In this document: positions 1 through 8,617 of the stretch, one piece after another
Layout of the letters: each line of letters opens with the position of its first letter
How positions within the stretch are numbered: position 1 is the stretch's first letter
Origin: Microbacterium sp.
GTDB lineage: Bacteria > Actinomycetota > Actinomycetes > Actinomycetales > Microbacteriaceae
Assembly (NCBI GenBank): GCA_017306415.1
Contig: JAFKIL010000003.1
Coordinates: forward strand, 682,001-746,000
Direction of reading: 5' to 3'
DNA length: 64,000 nt
Made by a program: the position numbers and the translations under genes
The notes under the pieces: model-generated
The model's input: the letters and a program-made list of their open reading frames with translations, nothing else
Databases searched by the model: none
What the model was told of the DNA's origin: nothing

Positions 1-2
1 GG

Positions 3-932
3 TCAGCCCAGGATCTCCTCGATGCCCGCGATCATCAAGCCGGCCGCACCGCGGCGAAGCGCGGTGCGCCGCGCGGAGTCCGTGGTGAGGACGTGCGCCA
101 CCACCGGCCTGCCGTCGGCCGTGAAGCTCCGCCAGTGCGCGGCCGACGCGTTCCAGTCGAGCCCCAGCATCGTCCACGGCCTCTGCGTGCGGGCGAAGAA
201 GTCGGGATCCGCGTCGAGCTGCCGACCGTAGTAGAAGCCCCACGACTCGATCCCGTGGGCTGCGGCGAGCTCCGCCCACAGGACGTTCTCCGCCCCGCTC
301 TTCGCGACGAACACCTCGGCGGGCTTCGGAACGCTGCCCACCAGCACCGACATGAGCTCGGTGTAGAACCGCTGCGCCACCGCCTTGGGGTCGATCCACA
401 GCGCGTGCGACGAGCGGTACCGATCGATGAGGTCCGTCAGGCGCCAGTACGGCCGTCGCGGCTGATCGGGGCGACCCGGGGGTGGATCGATGAGGTGCCG
501 TCGCACCTCGTCCCAGGTGTGCTCGGCGACGGTGAAGCCGGTTGTCCCCGAGGTGCGGTCGAGCGTCCCGTCGTGCACCCCGCACCACACCCCGTCGGCT
601 GTGCGCGACACCGACATCTCGAGCGCGTCGACCCCGAACGTCGCCGAGCGCGCGTATGCGAACGCGGACATCTCCGGCCAATCGGCCGACCCGCCCCGAT
701 GCGCGATCGTGAACGGGGACGCTCGGCGCATGGACTCGACCGGCGGGCGCGGCCACAGCGATGCCGCGATGGGGACCCCGGCCGCCGCGGCGGCCACCGC
801 CGTTCCGCCGCCGATCAGGAGCGCACGTCGCGATAGGCGACGGCCCGGCCTCTCGGACCCGGCGGGTCCCGGCATCCGTCGCTCACCGTCGCCGCCTCTC
901 GCCGCGTCGGCGTCGTCCCGGTCGTCTGACAC
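3..932 (-). CDS. Exported glycerophosphodiester phosphodiesterase-like protein
   Basis: A 309-residue protein of the GDPD TIM-barrel family, which hydrolyses glycerophosphodiesters to sn-glycerol 3-phosphate and an alcohol. The family motifs are visible: AHRGG at residues 77-81, DALEMSV at about 102-108 and HDGTLDRT at 120-127, giving the metal ligands and catalytic His. An Arg-rich start with RRLSRRALLIGGG (31-43) followed by an Ala-rich hydrophobic stretch suggests Tat-type export, with the enzyme probably outside or lipid-free anchored. The gene is complete; its stop lies at the window edge. It sits downstream of a two-component system on the same strand, with about 100 bases between, so it may be separately transcribed. 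The exact substrate cannot be read from sequence. Confidence 0.85.
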   Translation of the reverse strand: MSDDRDDADAARGGDGERRMPGPAGSERPGRRLSRRALLIGGGTAVAAAAAGVPIAASLWPRPPVESMRRASPFTIAHRGGSADWPEMSAFAYARSATFGVDALEMSVSRTADGVWCGVHDGTLDRTSGTTGFTVAEHTWDEVRRHLIDPPPGRPDQPRRPYWRLTDLIDRYRSSHALWIDPKAVAQRFYTELMSVLVGSVPKPAEVFVAKSGAENVLWAELAAAHGIESWGFYYGRQLDADPDFFARTQRPWTMLGLDWNASAAHWRSFTADGRPVVAHVLTTDSARRTALRRGAAGLMIAGIEEILG

Positions 933-1029
933 CCGTCACCCCCTCACCGATGCCGGGACGCTACCCGAGGTCGCTGAAGGATTCCGGAGGATGCGCGCGC
1001 ACGAATGCCGTCGTAGCGCCGAACGCGGA

Positions 1030-1686
1030 TCAGGAGCGGACGAGCGCGACGGCCTGCGCCCGATCGCGCACGCCGAGCTTCGCGAAGATCGCGTTCACGT
1101 GCGACTTGACCGTCGAGATGCCGATGAACAGGCGCCCCGCGATCTCGGCGTTGCCGAGGCCCTCGCCGACGAGCACGAGCACGTCCGCCTCGCGCGGCGT
1201 CAGCTCGGGGAAGCGCGCGATCAGCGCGTCCGCGGGGGCCACGGGGGCGGATGCCGCGGCCGTCGCCGCGCCGACGATGCGGGCGCCGACCTCGGCGGCG
1301 AAGGTGGACTGACCCCGCGCGACGGCGCGGACCGCCGCGGCGAGCTCGGACCGTCCGGCTTCCTTCGTCAGGTAGCCCCGCGCACCCGCCCGCAGCGCCG
1401 CGAGGATCGAGTCGTCGTCGGCGTACGTCGTCAGTACGAGGACGGCCGTGCCCGGCACGTCCGTCACGATCCGCGCGGTCGCGCCGACGCCGTCGAGTCG
1501 CGGCATCCGCAGATCCATCAGCACGACGTCAGGACGCATCGAGACGGCGAGCGCGACCGCCTCCTCGCCGTCCGCCGCGGAGCCGACGACCGCGATGTCG
1601 GGCAGCAGGTCGAGGACCGTGACCAGGCCGTCGCGGACGATCGCCTGGTCGTCCGCGACGAGCACCCGGATGATCTCGTCGGTCAT
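1030..1686 (-). CDS. NarL/FixJ-type response regulator
   Basis: A 218-residue response regulator. The receiver domain shows acidic residues ADD at 11-13, the phospho-acceptor Asp at residue 58 (VVLMDLRMP) and the conserved Lys at 108 (YLTKEAG). A LuxR-type helix-turn-helix fills residues 160-218 (LTPREADVL, then STVKSHVNAIFAKLGVRDR). It would bind DNA after phosphorylation by the histidine kinase encoded immediately upstream, whose stop overlaps this start by 4 bases (ATGA). Target genes are not evident; the neighbouring GDPD, the small membrane gene or its own operon are possible. Confidence 0.93.
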   Translation of the reverse strand: MTDEIIRVLVADDQAIVRDGLVTVLDLLPDIAVVGSAADGEEAVALAVSMRPDVVLMDLRMPRLDGVGATARIVTDVPGTAVLVLTTYADDDSILAALRAGARGYLTKEAGRSELAAAVRAVARGQSTFAAEVGARIVGAATAAASAPVAPADALIARFPELTPREADVLVLVGEGLGNAEIAGRLFIGISTVKSHVNAIFAKLGVRDRAQAVALVRS

Positions 1687-2810
1687 GAGACGTCCGCCCG
1701 CACGCCGACGACGAACCGCCCGTCGCGGACCCCGGCCTCCGCGGCGCCGCCCGCGAGGCCGGCGAACCGCTCGCGCATCCCGATCAGGCCGTAGCCGCCG
1801 CCGGCGTGCGCGGGGGCGGATGCGGCGACGGGGTTGCTCACGGTCAGGGACACGACGTCATCCTGCCAGGCGAGCCCGACCTCCACGGGCTGCCCCGGTG
1901 CGTGGCGACGCGCGTTGCTCAGCGCCTCCTGCAGCGCCCGCTCGAGCGCGCCCGCCGCCGCGGAGGGCAGCGTCCGCGCGATCCCCTCCGTCCGCAGGGT
2001 CGCGCTGCCGCCCAGCGCGCGATGCGCCCGGACGAGCTCGTCGAGCGCCGTCGCGAACGCCGTGGGGGCGACGGCGGGCGCGTCGTCCGCCCGCGGCTCC
2101 CGCAGCGCGGCCACCGCCCGCCGCGCCTCGCCGAGCCCCGCGCCGGCGAGCTCGCGGGCCGACACGACGCGCTCGCGGGCGGATGCCGCATCCCCCGCCT
2201 CGAGCAGCGCATCCGCGGCGTCCAGCTGCAGCACCAGGCCGCCCAGCGTGTGCGCGAGGACGTCGTGCAGGTCGCGGGCGATCGCGACGCGCTCGGCCTC
2301 GGCCCGGGCGGCGGCGTCGCGCTCCCGCAGGAGCGCCGCCTGCCGCTCCGCCGTCCGCAGCTGCCGGCGACTGAGTCCGCCGAGGCATCCGAGGAGGAGG
2401 GCACCGACGACGCTCAGGAGGGCGGGGAGCGACACCGGCGCGATCACGGCCCCGAGGGCGGCGAGCGCCACGGCTCCGAGGGCGGCGGCGGCGCCCGCGA
2501 CGATCGGCACCCCGTCGTCGGCGACGAACACCATGAGGCACACCGCCGCGGGGATCACGGCCGTGCCGTCGGTCGCCGCCGACGCCAGCGCCCCCGCGGC
2601 CACCGCCACGAGCGCCAGCGTCCGGGCGAGGCGTGCCGCGCCCGTCGCGGCGGCGATCGTCCGCGCCAGCCAGGCCGCCACCGCCACGGCCGCCGCGCCG
2701 ATCACCCACGGGGCGGCGCGGTGCGCGTTCAGCCCGAACAGCCACCACGCGAGGAGGGCGACGCCGAGGGCGGTGAGGACGAGGGACCAGCGGGTCGGAC
2801 GGGCGTTCAC
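1683..2810 (-). CDS. Sensor histidine kinase (HisKA_3 type)
   Basis: A 375-residue membrane kinase. Residues about 10-145 carry five to six hydrophobic segments, followed by a short coiled linker and the HisKA_3 dimerisation domain with phospho-acceptor His182 (ARDLHDVLAHTLGG). The C-terminal HATPase domain shows ALQEALSNARRHA and a G-rich GGGYGLIGMRER box. No periplasmic sensor domain is visible, so the signal is probably detected in the membrane, as in the short actinobacterial NarL-partner kinases. Start is GTG. It overlaps the response regulator by 4 bases, making a cognate pair almost certain. Confidence 0.92.
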   Translation of the reverse strand: MNARPTRWSLVLTALGVALLAWWLFGLNAHRAAPWVIGAAAVAVAAWLARTIAAATGAARLARTLALVAVAAGALASAATDGTAVIPAAVCLMVFVADDGVPIVAGAAAALGAVALAALGAVIAPVSLPALLSVVGALLLGCLGGLSRRQLRTAERQAALLRERDAAARAEAERVAIARDLHDVLAHTLGGLVLQLDAADALLEAGDAASARERVVSARELAGAGLGEARRAVAALREPRADDAPAVAPTAFATALDELVRAHRALGGSATLRTEGIARTLPSAAAGALERALQEALSNARRHAPGQPVEVGLAWQDDVVSLTVSNPVAASAPAHAGGGYGLIGMRERFAGLAGGAAEAGVRDGRFVVGVRADVS

Positions 2811-2855
2811 ACGACCATCATCCGCGTGCGGGGCGGGGGACGGGAGCAGGCCCCG

Positions 2856-3365
2856 TCATGCCGTCACCGCCGCGTGGCGCTCGAGCCGGACCGCGAAGAC
2901 CGCCGTGCGGGCGACGCGATTGGCCGCGATGAGGAGGAGGATGATGCCGGTCGAGGTCGCCGCGTGCGCACCGAGGCTTGTCGCGAGGACGTCGATGCCG
3001 ACCCGGACAGCGAGGACGACGAGCCACAGCGCGAGCCCCCACCACCCGGTCCGGGACGCGAACCGCGCGACCTGGTCGGAGGAACCGACGCGCACGGGCG
3101 GGTCCAGCGGACGGAACCGCGCGATCGCGCCCATCCACGCGCCCACGCCGAGGGAGATCACGATCTCGACGAGCAGCACGGCGACGTCGAGACCCGTGAG
3201 CCCGTGCGACTGCTGCACGAGGAGCCCCGCCCCGACGATGGCGAGGATCAGCGCGAGCCGGTACATGCGTCCGATCGCGACGGGTCGCCACGTGGTCTGG
3301 CGGTAGCCGATCCAGCCGATGACGAGGACGATGAGGATCGCGTTTCCGATGGTCTGCAGGTTCAT
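2856..3365 (-). CDS. Small multi-pass membrane protein of unknown function
   Basis: A 169-residue protein starting at MNLQTIGNAILIV; the frame stays open for 12 codons upstream, but those residues (Gly/Ala-rich) are unlike a membrane protein start and lie in the spacer. About four to five hydrophobic segments are visible (near 7-18, 34-47, 58-80, 108-128, 136-150). The layout resembles the CcdC/DUF1453-like group of small membrane proteins, but I do not recognise it firmly. It lies 45 bases upstream of the histidine kinase and 75 bases downstream of pxpBC on the same strand, so it could be cotranscribed with either. Confidence 0.7.
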   Translation of the reverse strand: MNLQTIGNAILIVLVIGWIGYRQTTWRPVAIGRMYRLALILAIVGAGLLVQQSHGLTGLDVAVLLVEIVISLGVGAWMGAIARFRPLDPPVRVGSSDQVARFASRTGWWGLALWLVVLAVRVGIDVLATSLGAHAATSTGIILLLIAANRVARTAVFAVRLERHAAVTA

Positions 3366-3440
3366 GCTCCGAGCCTGCGCCGCCGCGCCGCCGCCGCCCA
3401 CCGCCCACGGGTGGAGAACGGGTGGATTCCGGGTGGAGGG

Positions 3441-5024
3441 CTACCGTGCGGAGCGGGCGTGCCGGAATCGGATGCGGGTGCCCGGCCGTGCCTGTGCGAG
3501 CCGGTCGAGCGACCCGTCCGCGACGACCGCGATCACCGGGTAGCCGCCGGTCACCGGCCCGTCCGCGAGGAGAACGGTGGGACGCCCGCTCGGCGGGACC
3601 TGCAGCGCACCGGGCACCATCCCCTCGCTCGGCAGCTCGTCGGCGACGGCGCGCACGAGCTCGGGTCCGTCGAGTCGGATGCCGACCCGGTCCGCCTGGG
3701 CGGACACGGTCCAGGTGCTCTCGAACAGCGTCCGTGTGGCGGCCGGGACGAACCGGTCGGCGCGCGGCCCGGGCGCGAGCTCCACCTCGACGTCGTCGTC
3801 GCGCGGCGCCCCCCACGGCGCGACGCCGGCGGGCGGCACCGCCGCGGCCGCGGCATCCCCCGCCGCGAGCACGGAACCCGCGCGGAGCGGAGCGGGGCCG
3901 AGCCCCGCGAGCACGTCCGTCGAGCGCGATCCGACCGCCGCGGGCACGTCGATGCCGCCACGGACGGCCAGGTAGGCCCGTACTCCGTGGGCGAACGCGT
4001 CGAGCCCCAGCTCGGCGCCGGCGGGCCACGCGTGCGCCTCGTACGGGTCGATCACCCGCCCGTCCACCCGGATCTCCCCCCACGCGCCGGTCACGGCGAA
4101 CCACAGGTCCTCGCGCGCGACCGCCCGCAGGCCGCCGACCGTCACCTCCACGGCCGCCGCGTCCTCGCGGTTGCCGACGAGGCGGTTCGCCGTGCGCAGC
4201 GCGCCGCGGTCGAGGGCGCCGGACGGCGCGACGCCGAGGGCCGCGCGACCGGGGCGTCCGAGGTCCTGCACCGTCGCGAGCAGCCCCGGCTCGAGGATCT
4301 CCAGGGCCGCCGACCGGGCGGGCGAGGAGGACGGGGCTCCGGTGCCGGCGCCGGGCGCGGGATCGGCGGATGCCGTCGGCGCGGCGGCGACAGCACGCGC
4401 CGGCGCCGCGCGGAACCGGACGCGCGTCCCGGGAGCGAGCAGCGCCGGCGCCGCGGCATCCGGATCGAACAGGACGGCGTCCGTCGCACCGATCAGGCGC
4501 CACCCGCCGGGCGTGGCGCGGGGGTACGCCCCGGTGAACCCTGCGGCGAGACCCACCGCGCCGGCGGGCACGCGCGTGCGCGGCACGTCGAGGCGGGGCA
4601 CGTCGAACGGCCAGTCCGCGCTGACGAGATAGCCGAACCCCGGGGCGAACCCGGTGAACGCGACCATCCAGCGGGCGGCCGCATGCCGCGCGACCAGGGC
4701 GTCGACGCTGATGCCGAGGAGCGCGGCGGTGGCGGCGAGATCCGGACCGTCGTACCTGATGGGCAGCTCCACCTCGGGCCCCTCGGCCCGGGGCGCGGCG
4801 GCATCGGTCGTGGCGGCCGTCCGCGCGATCCACGGCTGCGCCGCCGCGAGGGGCAGCACCGACGGATCGACCCGGACCAGAACGGTGCGCGCCGCCGGGA
4901 CGAGGTCGCGGACGCCATCCGGCCGTGTCGCGGCGAGCGCGGCCTGGAGGGCGGTCACCTCGTCGAGAGACCCCACCTCGGCCAGCAGCGCGCGGTCGCC
5001 GAACGGGAGCACCCGCACGCTCAC
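3441..5024 (-). CDS. pxpBC: 5-oxoprolinase subunits B and C, fused
   Basis: A 527-residue fusion of the two carboxyltransferase-like subunits of the PxpABC 5-oxoprolinase, which uses ATP to open pyroglutamate (5-oxoproline) to glutamate. The N-terminal part (about 1-220) shows the PxpB signature FTGFAPGFGYL and RTRVPAGAVG; the C-terminal part (about 250-527) shows PxpC features (EPGLLATVQDLGRPG, GALDRGALRTANRLVGN, and GPVTGGYPVIAVV). An Ala/Pro-rich linker of roughly 40 residues joins them. The start chosen is the GTG that overlaps the pxpA stop as GTGA; a second GTG lies one codon upstream and the frame is open much further, but that part only shadows pxpA. In many bacteria pxpB and pxpC are separate genes. 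Confidence 0.92.
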   Translation of the reverse strand: MSVRVLPFGDRALLAEVGSLDEVTALQAALAATRPDGVRDLVPAARTVLVRVDPSVLPLAAAQPWIARTAATTDAAAPRAEGPEVELPIRYDGPDLAATAALLGISVDALVARHAAARWMVAFTGFAPGFGYLVSADWPFDVPRLDVPRTRVPAGAVGLAAGFTGAYPRATPGGWRLIGATDAVLFDPDAAAPALLAPGTRVRFRAAPARAVAAAPTASADPAPGAGTGAPSSSPARSAALEILEPGLLATVQDLGRPGRAALGVAPSGALDRGALRTANRLVGNREDAAAVEVTVGGLRAVAREDLWFAVTGAWGEIRVDGRVIDPYEAHAWPAGAELGLDAFAHGVRAYLAVRGGIDVPAAVGSRSTDVLAGLGPAPLRAGSVLAAGDAAAAAVPPAGVAPWGAPRDDDVEVELAPGPRADRFVPAATRTLFESTWTVSAQADRVGIRLDGPELVRAVADELPSEGMVPGALQVPPSGRPTVLLADGPVTGGYPVIAVVADGSLDRLAQARPGTRIRFRHARSAR

Positions 5025-5776
5025 CACGGTGCGCGCACCTCGATGCCCTCCGCGACGAGCGCGGCGCGGACCGCGTGCGCCATCGCCACCGCGGCGGGTG
5101 TGTCGCCGTGCAGGCAGAGGGATGCCGCGGCCGTCTCCACCTCCGTGCCGTCGACGGCCTCGACGGTCCGCCGCCGCACGAGCCGTACGGCGCGCGCCGC
5201 GACGACCCCGGGGTCGTGCAGCAGGGCGCCCGCCGCCCCGCGCGGCACGAGCGACCCGTCGGACCGGTACCCGCGGTCGAGGAACGCCTCGCGGTGGAAC
5301 GGCAGCCCCGCGTCGCCCGCCGCGGTGGCGAGCGCGTCGCCGAGGGCCAGGAGCGGCACGGGTCTGCCCACGCGATCCGACAGGGCCACGACCGCCGCGA
5401 CGACCGCCCTCGCGAGGGCGGGATCGGCGCCCGCGGCGTGGTACAGCGCCCCGTGCGGCTTGACGTAGCGGATGTCGGCGCCCGCGTCCGCCAGGGCGGT
5501 GAGCTGCGCGGCAACGGCTGCGCGCAGGTCGGCGGGGTCCATGGCGAGCGGGCGACGGCCGAAGTCCGCGCGATCGGGATACGAGGGGTGCGCGCCGATC
5601 GCCACCCCCGTGCGCTGTGCCCGCTCGACCGCGGCACGCATGGACGCGGCATCCCCTGCGTGGCCCCCGCACGCGATGCTGGCGCTGGAGATCACGGCGA
5701 ACATCGCGTCGTCGTCGGCGGTGGGCACGCCGTCGACGACCTCTCCGAGGTCCGCGTTGAGGTCGATCGCTGCCAT
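5021..5776 (-). CDS. pxpA: 5-oxoprolinase subunit A (LamB/YcsF family)
   Basis: A 251-residue LamB/YcsF-family protein, the PxpA subunit of 5-oxoprolinase. The family opening IDLNADLGE and the IACGGHAGD block are clear, as are IGAHPSYPDR and YVKPHGALYH. The start at MAAIDLN was chosen over an ATG three codons upstream because family members begin right at the DLN motif. It is the first gene of a pxpA-pxpBC unit and overlaps the next gene by 4 bases. The enzyme recycles 5-oxoproline formed spontaneously from glutamine and glutamyl peptides. Its promoter must lie in 5777-6029, where a palindromic element also sits. Confidence 0.93.
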   Translation of the reverse strand: MAAIDLNADLGEVVDGVPTADDDAMFAVISSASIACGGHAGDAASMRAAVERAQRTGVAIGAHPSYPDRADFGRRPLAMDPADLRAAVAAQLTALADAGADIRYVKPHGALYHAAGADPALARAVVAAVVALSDRVGRPVPLLALGDALATAAGDAGLPFHREAFLDRGYRSDGSLVPRGAAGALLHDPGVVAARAVRLVRRRTVEAVDGTEVETAAASLCLHGDTPAAVAMAHAVRAALVAEGIEVRAPW

Positions 5777-5836
5777 GCCGACCACGCTAGTGCGGCCGGG
5801 AGCCGGGACGGATCGGGCCGAGGAGACATCCGTCCG

Positions 5837-5938
5837 GCGTACCGTTCTCAGGATCGACCACTCGCCGCGATCGGGCGACCCGCGGAATCCCGTGCCCCTG
5901 AGGTCGATGCCGACCCGCCGCTCCTGAGAACGGTACGC
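5837..5938. repeat. Palindromic element, family A copy 1
   Basis: A 102-bp element bounded by a perfect 17-bp inverted repeat: GCGTACCGTTCTCAGGA at 5837-5853 and its complement at 5922-5938. The 68-bp core is GC-rich. A second copy with the same arm sequence (19 bp perfect) is at 22444-22553, but the cores of the two are largely different. It fills much of the divergent gap between pxpA (minus) and the spermidine-synthase-like gene (plus), so it lies among their promoters. No coding capacity or transposase is seen. Confidence 0.85.
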
Positions 5939-6017
5939 GCGGCGAGACGACGGAGCGACGGTGCGGCCCGGTCCGGAGGCGGGGCACGGACCGCGCCCTG
6001 CGGGCGCCCGTCCGCGT

Positions 6018-6023
6018 TAGCGT
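6018..6023 (+). promoter_or_regulatory. Probable -10 box of a leaderless transcript
   Basis: TAGCGT fits the actinobacterial TANNNT -10 consensus and lies 6 bases before the GTG at 6030, the spacing expected when transcription begins at the start codon. It supports the GTG over the ATG at 6057, since no Shine-Dalgarno sequence precedes either. Confidence 0.45.
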
Positions 6024-6029
6024 GGTGTC

Positions 6030-6893
6030 GTGGGACGTGATCGGCGGGACTCGGGGATGCCGCAGACGCGGCTCGGCGACGGCACCGTCGCCCGCATCGT
6101 GCCGTCGCCCTACACGACCGGCTCGGAGCTCGTCGTCGACGGGACGCCGCAGTCGCACGTCGATCTGCGGGACCCCTCGCACCTGCACTTCGAGTACGTG
6201 GAGCGGATGGGCGCCGTGATCGACCGGCTCCGCATGCCGGGCCAGCCGCTGACCGCCGTGCACCTCGGTGCCGGGGCGCTCACGATTCCGCGCTACGTCG
6301 AGCACACCCGCCCGGGGTCGCGGCAGCAGGTGATCGAGCTCGAGCCGGCGCTGGTGGACCTCGTCCGGGAGCATCTGCCGCTGCCGAAGGGCGCGGCGAT
6401 CCGCATCCGCATCGGCGACGCCCGCGCGGGGCTGTCGCGGCTGCCGGCGTCGATGACCGGCAACGTCGACCTCCTGGTGTCGGATGTCTACGCCGGCGCG
6501 CAGACGCCCGCGCACCTCACGACGGTCGAGTTCTACACGGCGGTGTCGCACCTCCTGGCATCCGACGGCGTGCTGCTCGTCAACGTCGCCGACGGCGCCG
6601 GCCTCCCCTTCGCCCGCCGGCAGATCGCCACCGTGCGCGCCGTGTTCGCGCACGTCATCGTCCTCGCCGAGGTGCAGGTGCTGAAGGGCCGGCGCTTCGG
6701 CAACATCGTCATCGCGGCATCCCACGCCCCGATGCCCACCGAGTGGCTCCCCCGGCTCATGGCCGCCGGCCCCCACCCCGCGAAGGTGGCGCAGGGGGCG
6801 GAGCTCGACGAGCTGGCGCGGGGTCTTCGCCCCGTGACCGACGCGGATGCCACACCCTCCCCGAAGCCGTCGGCGACGCTGTTCGGCCGCTGA
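6030..6893 (+). CDS. Spermidine-synthase-like protein
   Basis: A 287-residue Rossmann-fold protein related to polyamine aminopropyltransferases and the soluble halves of MFS-spermidine synthase fusions. A glycine-rich dinucleotide-type motif (VHLGAGALTIPRYV, near residues 74-87), an acidic strand end (VIELEPALVDLV) and the GDAR/ VSDVYAGAQTP segment match the family. The equivalent of the catalytic Asp would be in LLVSDVY. Actinobacterial members often lack the full substrate-binding set, and their true substrate is unknown, so aminopropyl transfer should not be assumed. The GTG start is supported by a TANNNT box 6 bases upstream. It is monocistronic, facing the minus-strand ABC operon. Confidence 0.75.
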   Translation: MGRDRRDSGMPQTRLGDGTVARIVPSPYTTGSELVVDGTPQSHVDLRDPSHLHFEYVERMGAVIDRLRMPGQPLTAVHLGAGALTIPRYVEHTRPGSRQQVIELEPALVDLVREHLPLPKGAAIRIRIGDARAGLSRLPASMTGNVDLLVSDVYAGAQTPAHLTTVEFYTAVSHLLASDGVLLVNVADGAGLPFARRQIATVRAVFAHVIVLAEVQVLKGRRFGNIVIAASHAPMPTEWLPRLMAAGPHPAKVAQGAELDELARGLRPVTDADATPSPKPSATLFGR

Positions 6894-6899
6894 CGGGAA

Positions 6900-7571
6900 C
6901 TACTCCAGGCGCCCCGCCCGCATGCGCAGGACGCGGTCCGCGTGCTCCGCGATCTTCGGGTCGTGCGTCGAGACGATGGCGGCCACGCCGCGGGCGCGGA
7001 CGATGCCGGCGATGAGCGTCATCATCTGCTCTGCCGTGGCGGAGTCGAGCTGACCGGTCGGCTCGTCGGCGATGAGCACGCGCGGGTTCGCGGCGAGCGC
7101 CCGCGCGATGCCGACGCGCTGCTGCTGGCCGCCGGACAGCTCGTACGGGCGCTGGTTGCGGTGCGCGGAGAGCCCGACCAGGTCCAGCAGCTCAGCCACG
7201 CGCTCGCCCCGCTCCCGCGCGGGCGTCCGCAGGATCCGCAGCGGGACCTCCACGTTCTCAGCCGCGGACAGCACGGGGAGAAGCGCGAACGACTGGAAGA
7301 CGAAGCCGACGTCGCGCTGCCGGAGCGTCGACAGCGCACCCTCCCCAGCCGTGGTCAGCTCCACGTCGCCGACGCGCACCGTCCCCGACGTCGGCCGGTC
7401 GAGACCGCCGAGGAGGTTGAGGAGAGTGGTCTTGCCGGAACCGCTCGGCCCGCGGAGGACGACGAGCTCCGCGGGGTGCAGCTCGAGCGACACCCCGGCC
7501 ACCGCGTGGACCTCGGTCTCACCGGACCCGTAGGTGCGGACCAGGTCGTGGGCGTGGACGACGGCGCTCAT
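6900..7571 (-). CDS. ABC transporter ATP-binding protein (MacB/LolD type)
   Basis: A 223-residue ATPase. Walker A GPSGSGKTT is at about residues 39-47, the signature ELSGGQQQRVGIARAL at about 143-158 and Walker B VLIADEPTG just after, with the H-loop His in IVSTHDPKIA. The LolD/MacB subgroup works with FtsX-type permeases to drive periplasmic or membrane-extraction work and drug or peptide export. It is the last gene of the five-gene unit; the previous ATPase ends within its start codon (ATGA). Confidence 0.9.
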   Translation of the reverse strand: MSAVVHAHDLVRTYGSGETEVHAVAGVSLELHPAELVVLRGPSGSGKTTLLNLLGGLDRPTSGTVRVGDVELTTAGEGALSTLRQRDVGFVFQSFALLPVLSAAENVEVPLRILRTPARERGERVAELLDLVGLSAHRNQRPYELSGGQQQRVGIARALAANPRVLIADEPTGQLDSATAEQMMTLIAGIVRARGVAAIVSTHDPKIAEHADRVLRMRAGRLE

Positions 7572-8617
7572 GCCCGGCCCTCCTCGTCGGGCCGCGCATC
7601 CGCGGGCGGCTCATCCCCGGGCCGCGCATCGCTGGGCCGCTCGTCACCTGGCGGCGCCGCGGCGGCGCGGCGGCGATCGCGGCGCAGGGACGGCCGTCCC
7701 TCCTCGAGGGCGGCGCCGGGAGGGGCGGCGCCGGGCACGGCGGCGCCGCGCGGGGGTGCGTCGGAGCGGAAGACCTCGACGTGGTCGGCCGCGAGGTCGA
7801 GGCGCACGCGGTCCTGCAGCGCGAGAGCCCGGACGTAGTCGGCCGGGAGCTGCATCCGCCCCACCCGATCGAGGACGGCGAACTCCTCCGCGACGTGCTG
7901 CTCCTCGCCCGACGCGGACAGCGCCGTGCGCCGGAGCGTCTCGGTGGAGGTGCGGCCGTCGCGGATCTGGACCACGCGACGGACGTGGCCGGAGATCCCC
8001 GGATCGTGCGTCACGATGAGCACCGTCACCCCGAGCGCCGCGTTGACCTCGCGCATCGTCTCGAGGACGAGCGCCGAGTTGACCTCGTCGAGCTCCCCCG
8101 TGGGCTCGTCCGCCAGCAGCACCTTGGGCCGGTTCGCGAGGGCCACGCCGATCGCCACCCGCTGCTGCTGGCCGCCCGAGAGCTGCGCGGGCAGGCGGTC
8201 GCCGAGCTCCCCGATGTCGAGCATGTCGAGGAGCTCCGCCGCGCGCGGAGCCCGCTCCTTCCGCGGGACGCCGGCCACCGCGAGCGTGAGGGCGATGTTC
8301 TCCGTCGCCGACAGGTAGGGCACGAGGTTGCGCCCCGTCTGCTGCCACACGAACCCCACCGTGTGCCGCCGGTAGTCGATGCGGTCCCTCTCCTTCATCG
8401 CGAGGAGGTCGTGGCCCTCGACGGATGCCGCGCCCGCGGTGGGCACGTCGAGTCCGCTCAGGATGTTCAGCAGCGTCGACTTGCCCGATCCGGACGCGCC
8501 GACGATGGCGGTCAGCTCCCCCGGCTGGACGTCGAGGGTCAGCCCTTGCAGCGCCTGCACCTCGACCCCCTCGGCCGAGAAGATGCGCACCAGGTCACGG
8601 CATACGATCGCGCTCAT
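7568..8617 (-). CDS. ABC ATPase with AbrB-like C-terminal domain
   Basis: A 349-residue protein. Residues 1-225 form a MacB-type ATPase: Walker A GASGSGKS at 40-47, signature LSGGQQQR at 146-153, Walker B VLLADEPTG and H-loop THDP. After it, residues about 244-285 (AVLDRVGRMQLPADYVRALA then DRVRLDLAADHVEVF) match the SpoVT-AbrB swapped-hairpin pattern of a V-x-D-x-x-G-R-x-x-L-P start and a short beta end, normally a DNA-binding or oligomerising fold. The last 60 residues are a Pro/Ala/Asp/Arg-rich tail. The start was set at the ATG overlapping the upstream permease stop (ATGA at 8614-8617). The open frame continues far upstream only as a shadow of the permease. Confidence 0.85.
   Translation of the reverse strand: MSAIVCRDLVRIFSAEGVEVQALQGLTLDVQPGELTAIVGASGSGKSTLLNILSGLDVPTAGAASVEGHDLLAMKERDRIDYRRHTVGFVWQQTGRNLVPYLSATENIALTLAVAGVPRKERAPRAAELLDMLDIGELGDRLPAQLSGGQQQRVAIGVALANRPKVLLADEPTGELDEVNSALVLETMREVNAALGVTVLIVTHDPGISGHVRRVVQIRDGRTSTETLRRTALSASGEEQHVAEEFAVLDRVGRMQLPADYVRALALQDRVRLDLAADHVEVFRSDAPPRGAAVPGAAPPGAALEEGRPSLRRDRRRAAAAPPGDERPSDARPGDEPPADARPDEEGRA

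Noticed and set aside
1806-5468. Very long plus-strand open frame of 1220 codons opposite the kinase and pxp genes
   Set aside because: It has an Arg/Gly/Pro/His-rich translation without any family motif and is the antisense of well-supported genes. In DNA of this GC content such frames arise by chance from the codon bias of the real strand.
2818-5652. Minus-strand frame of 944 codons overlapping pxpBC and pxpA
   Set aside because: Different frame from the recognisable PxpA and PxpBC proteins and of Arg/Pro-rich shadow type.
5837-5938. Family A element as a classical insertion sequence or MITE with target duplication
   Set aside because: No transposase, no obvious flanking target-site duplication, and the cores of the two copies are different; it is kept as a palindromic repeat only.
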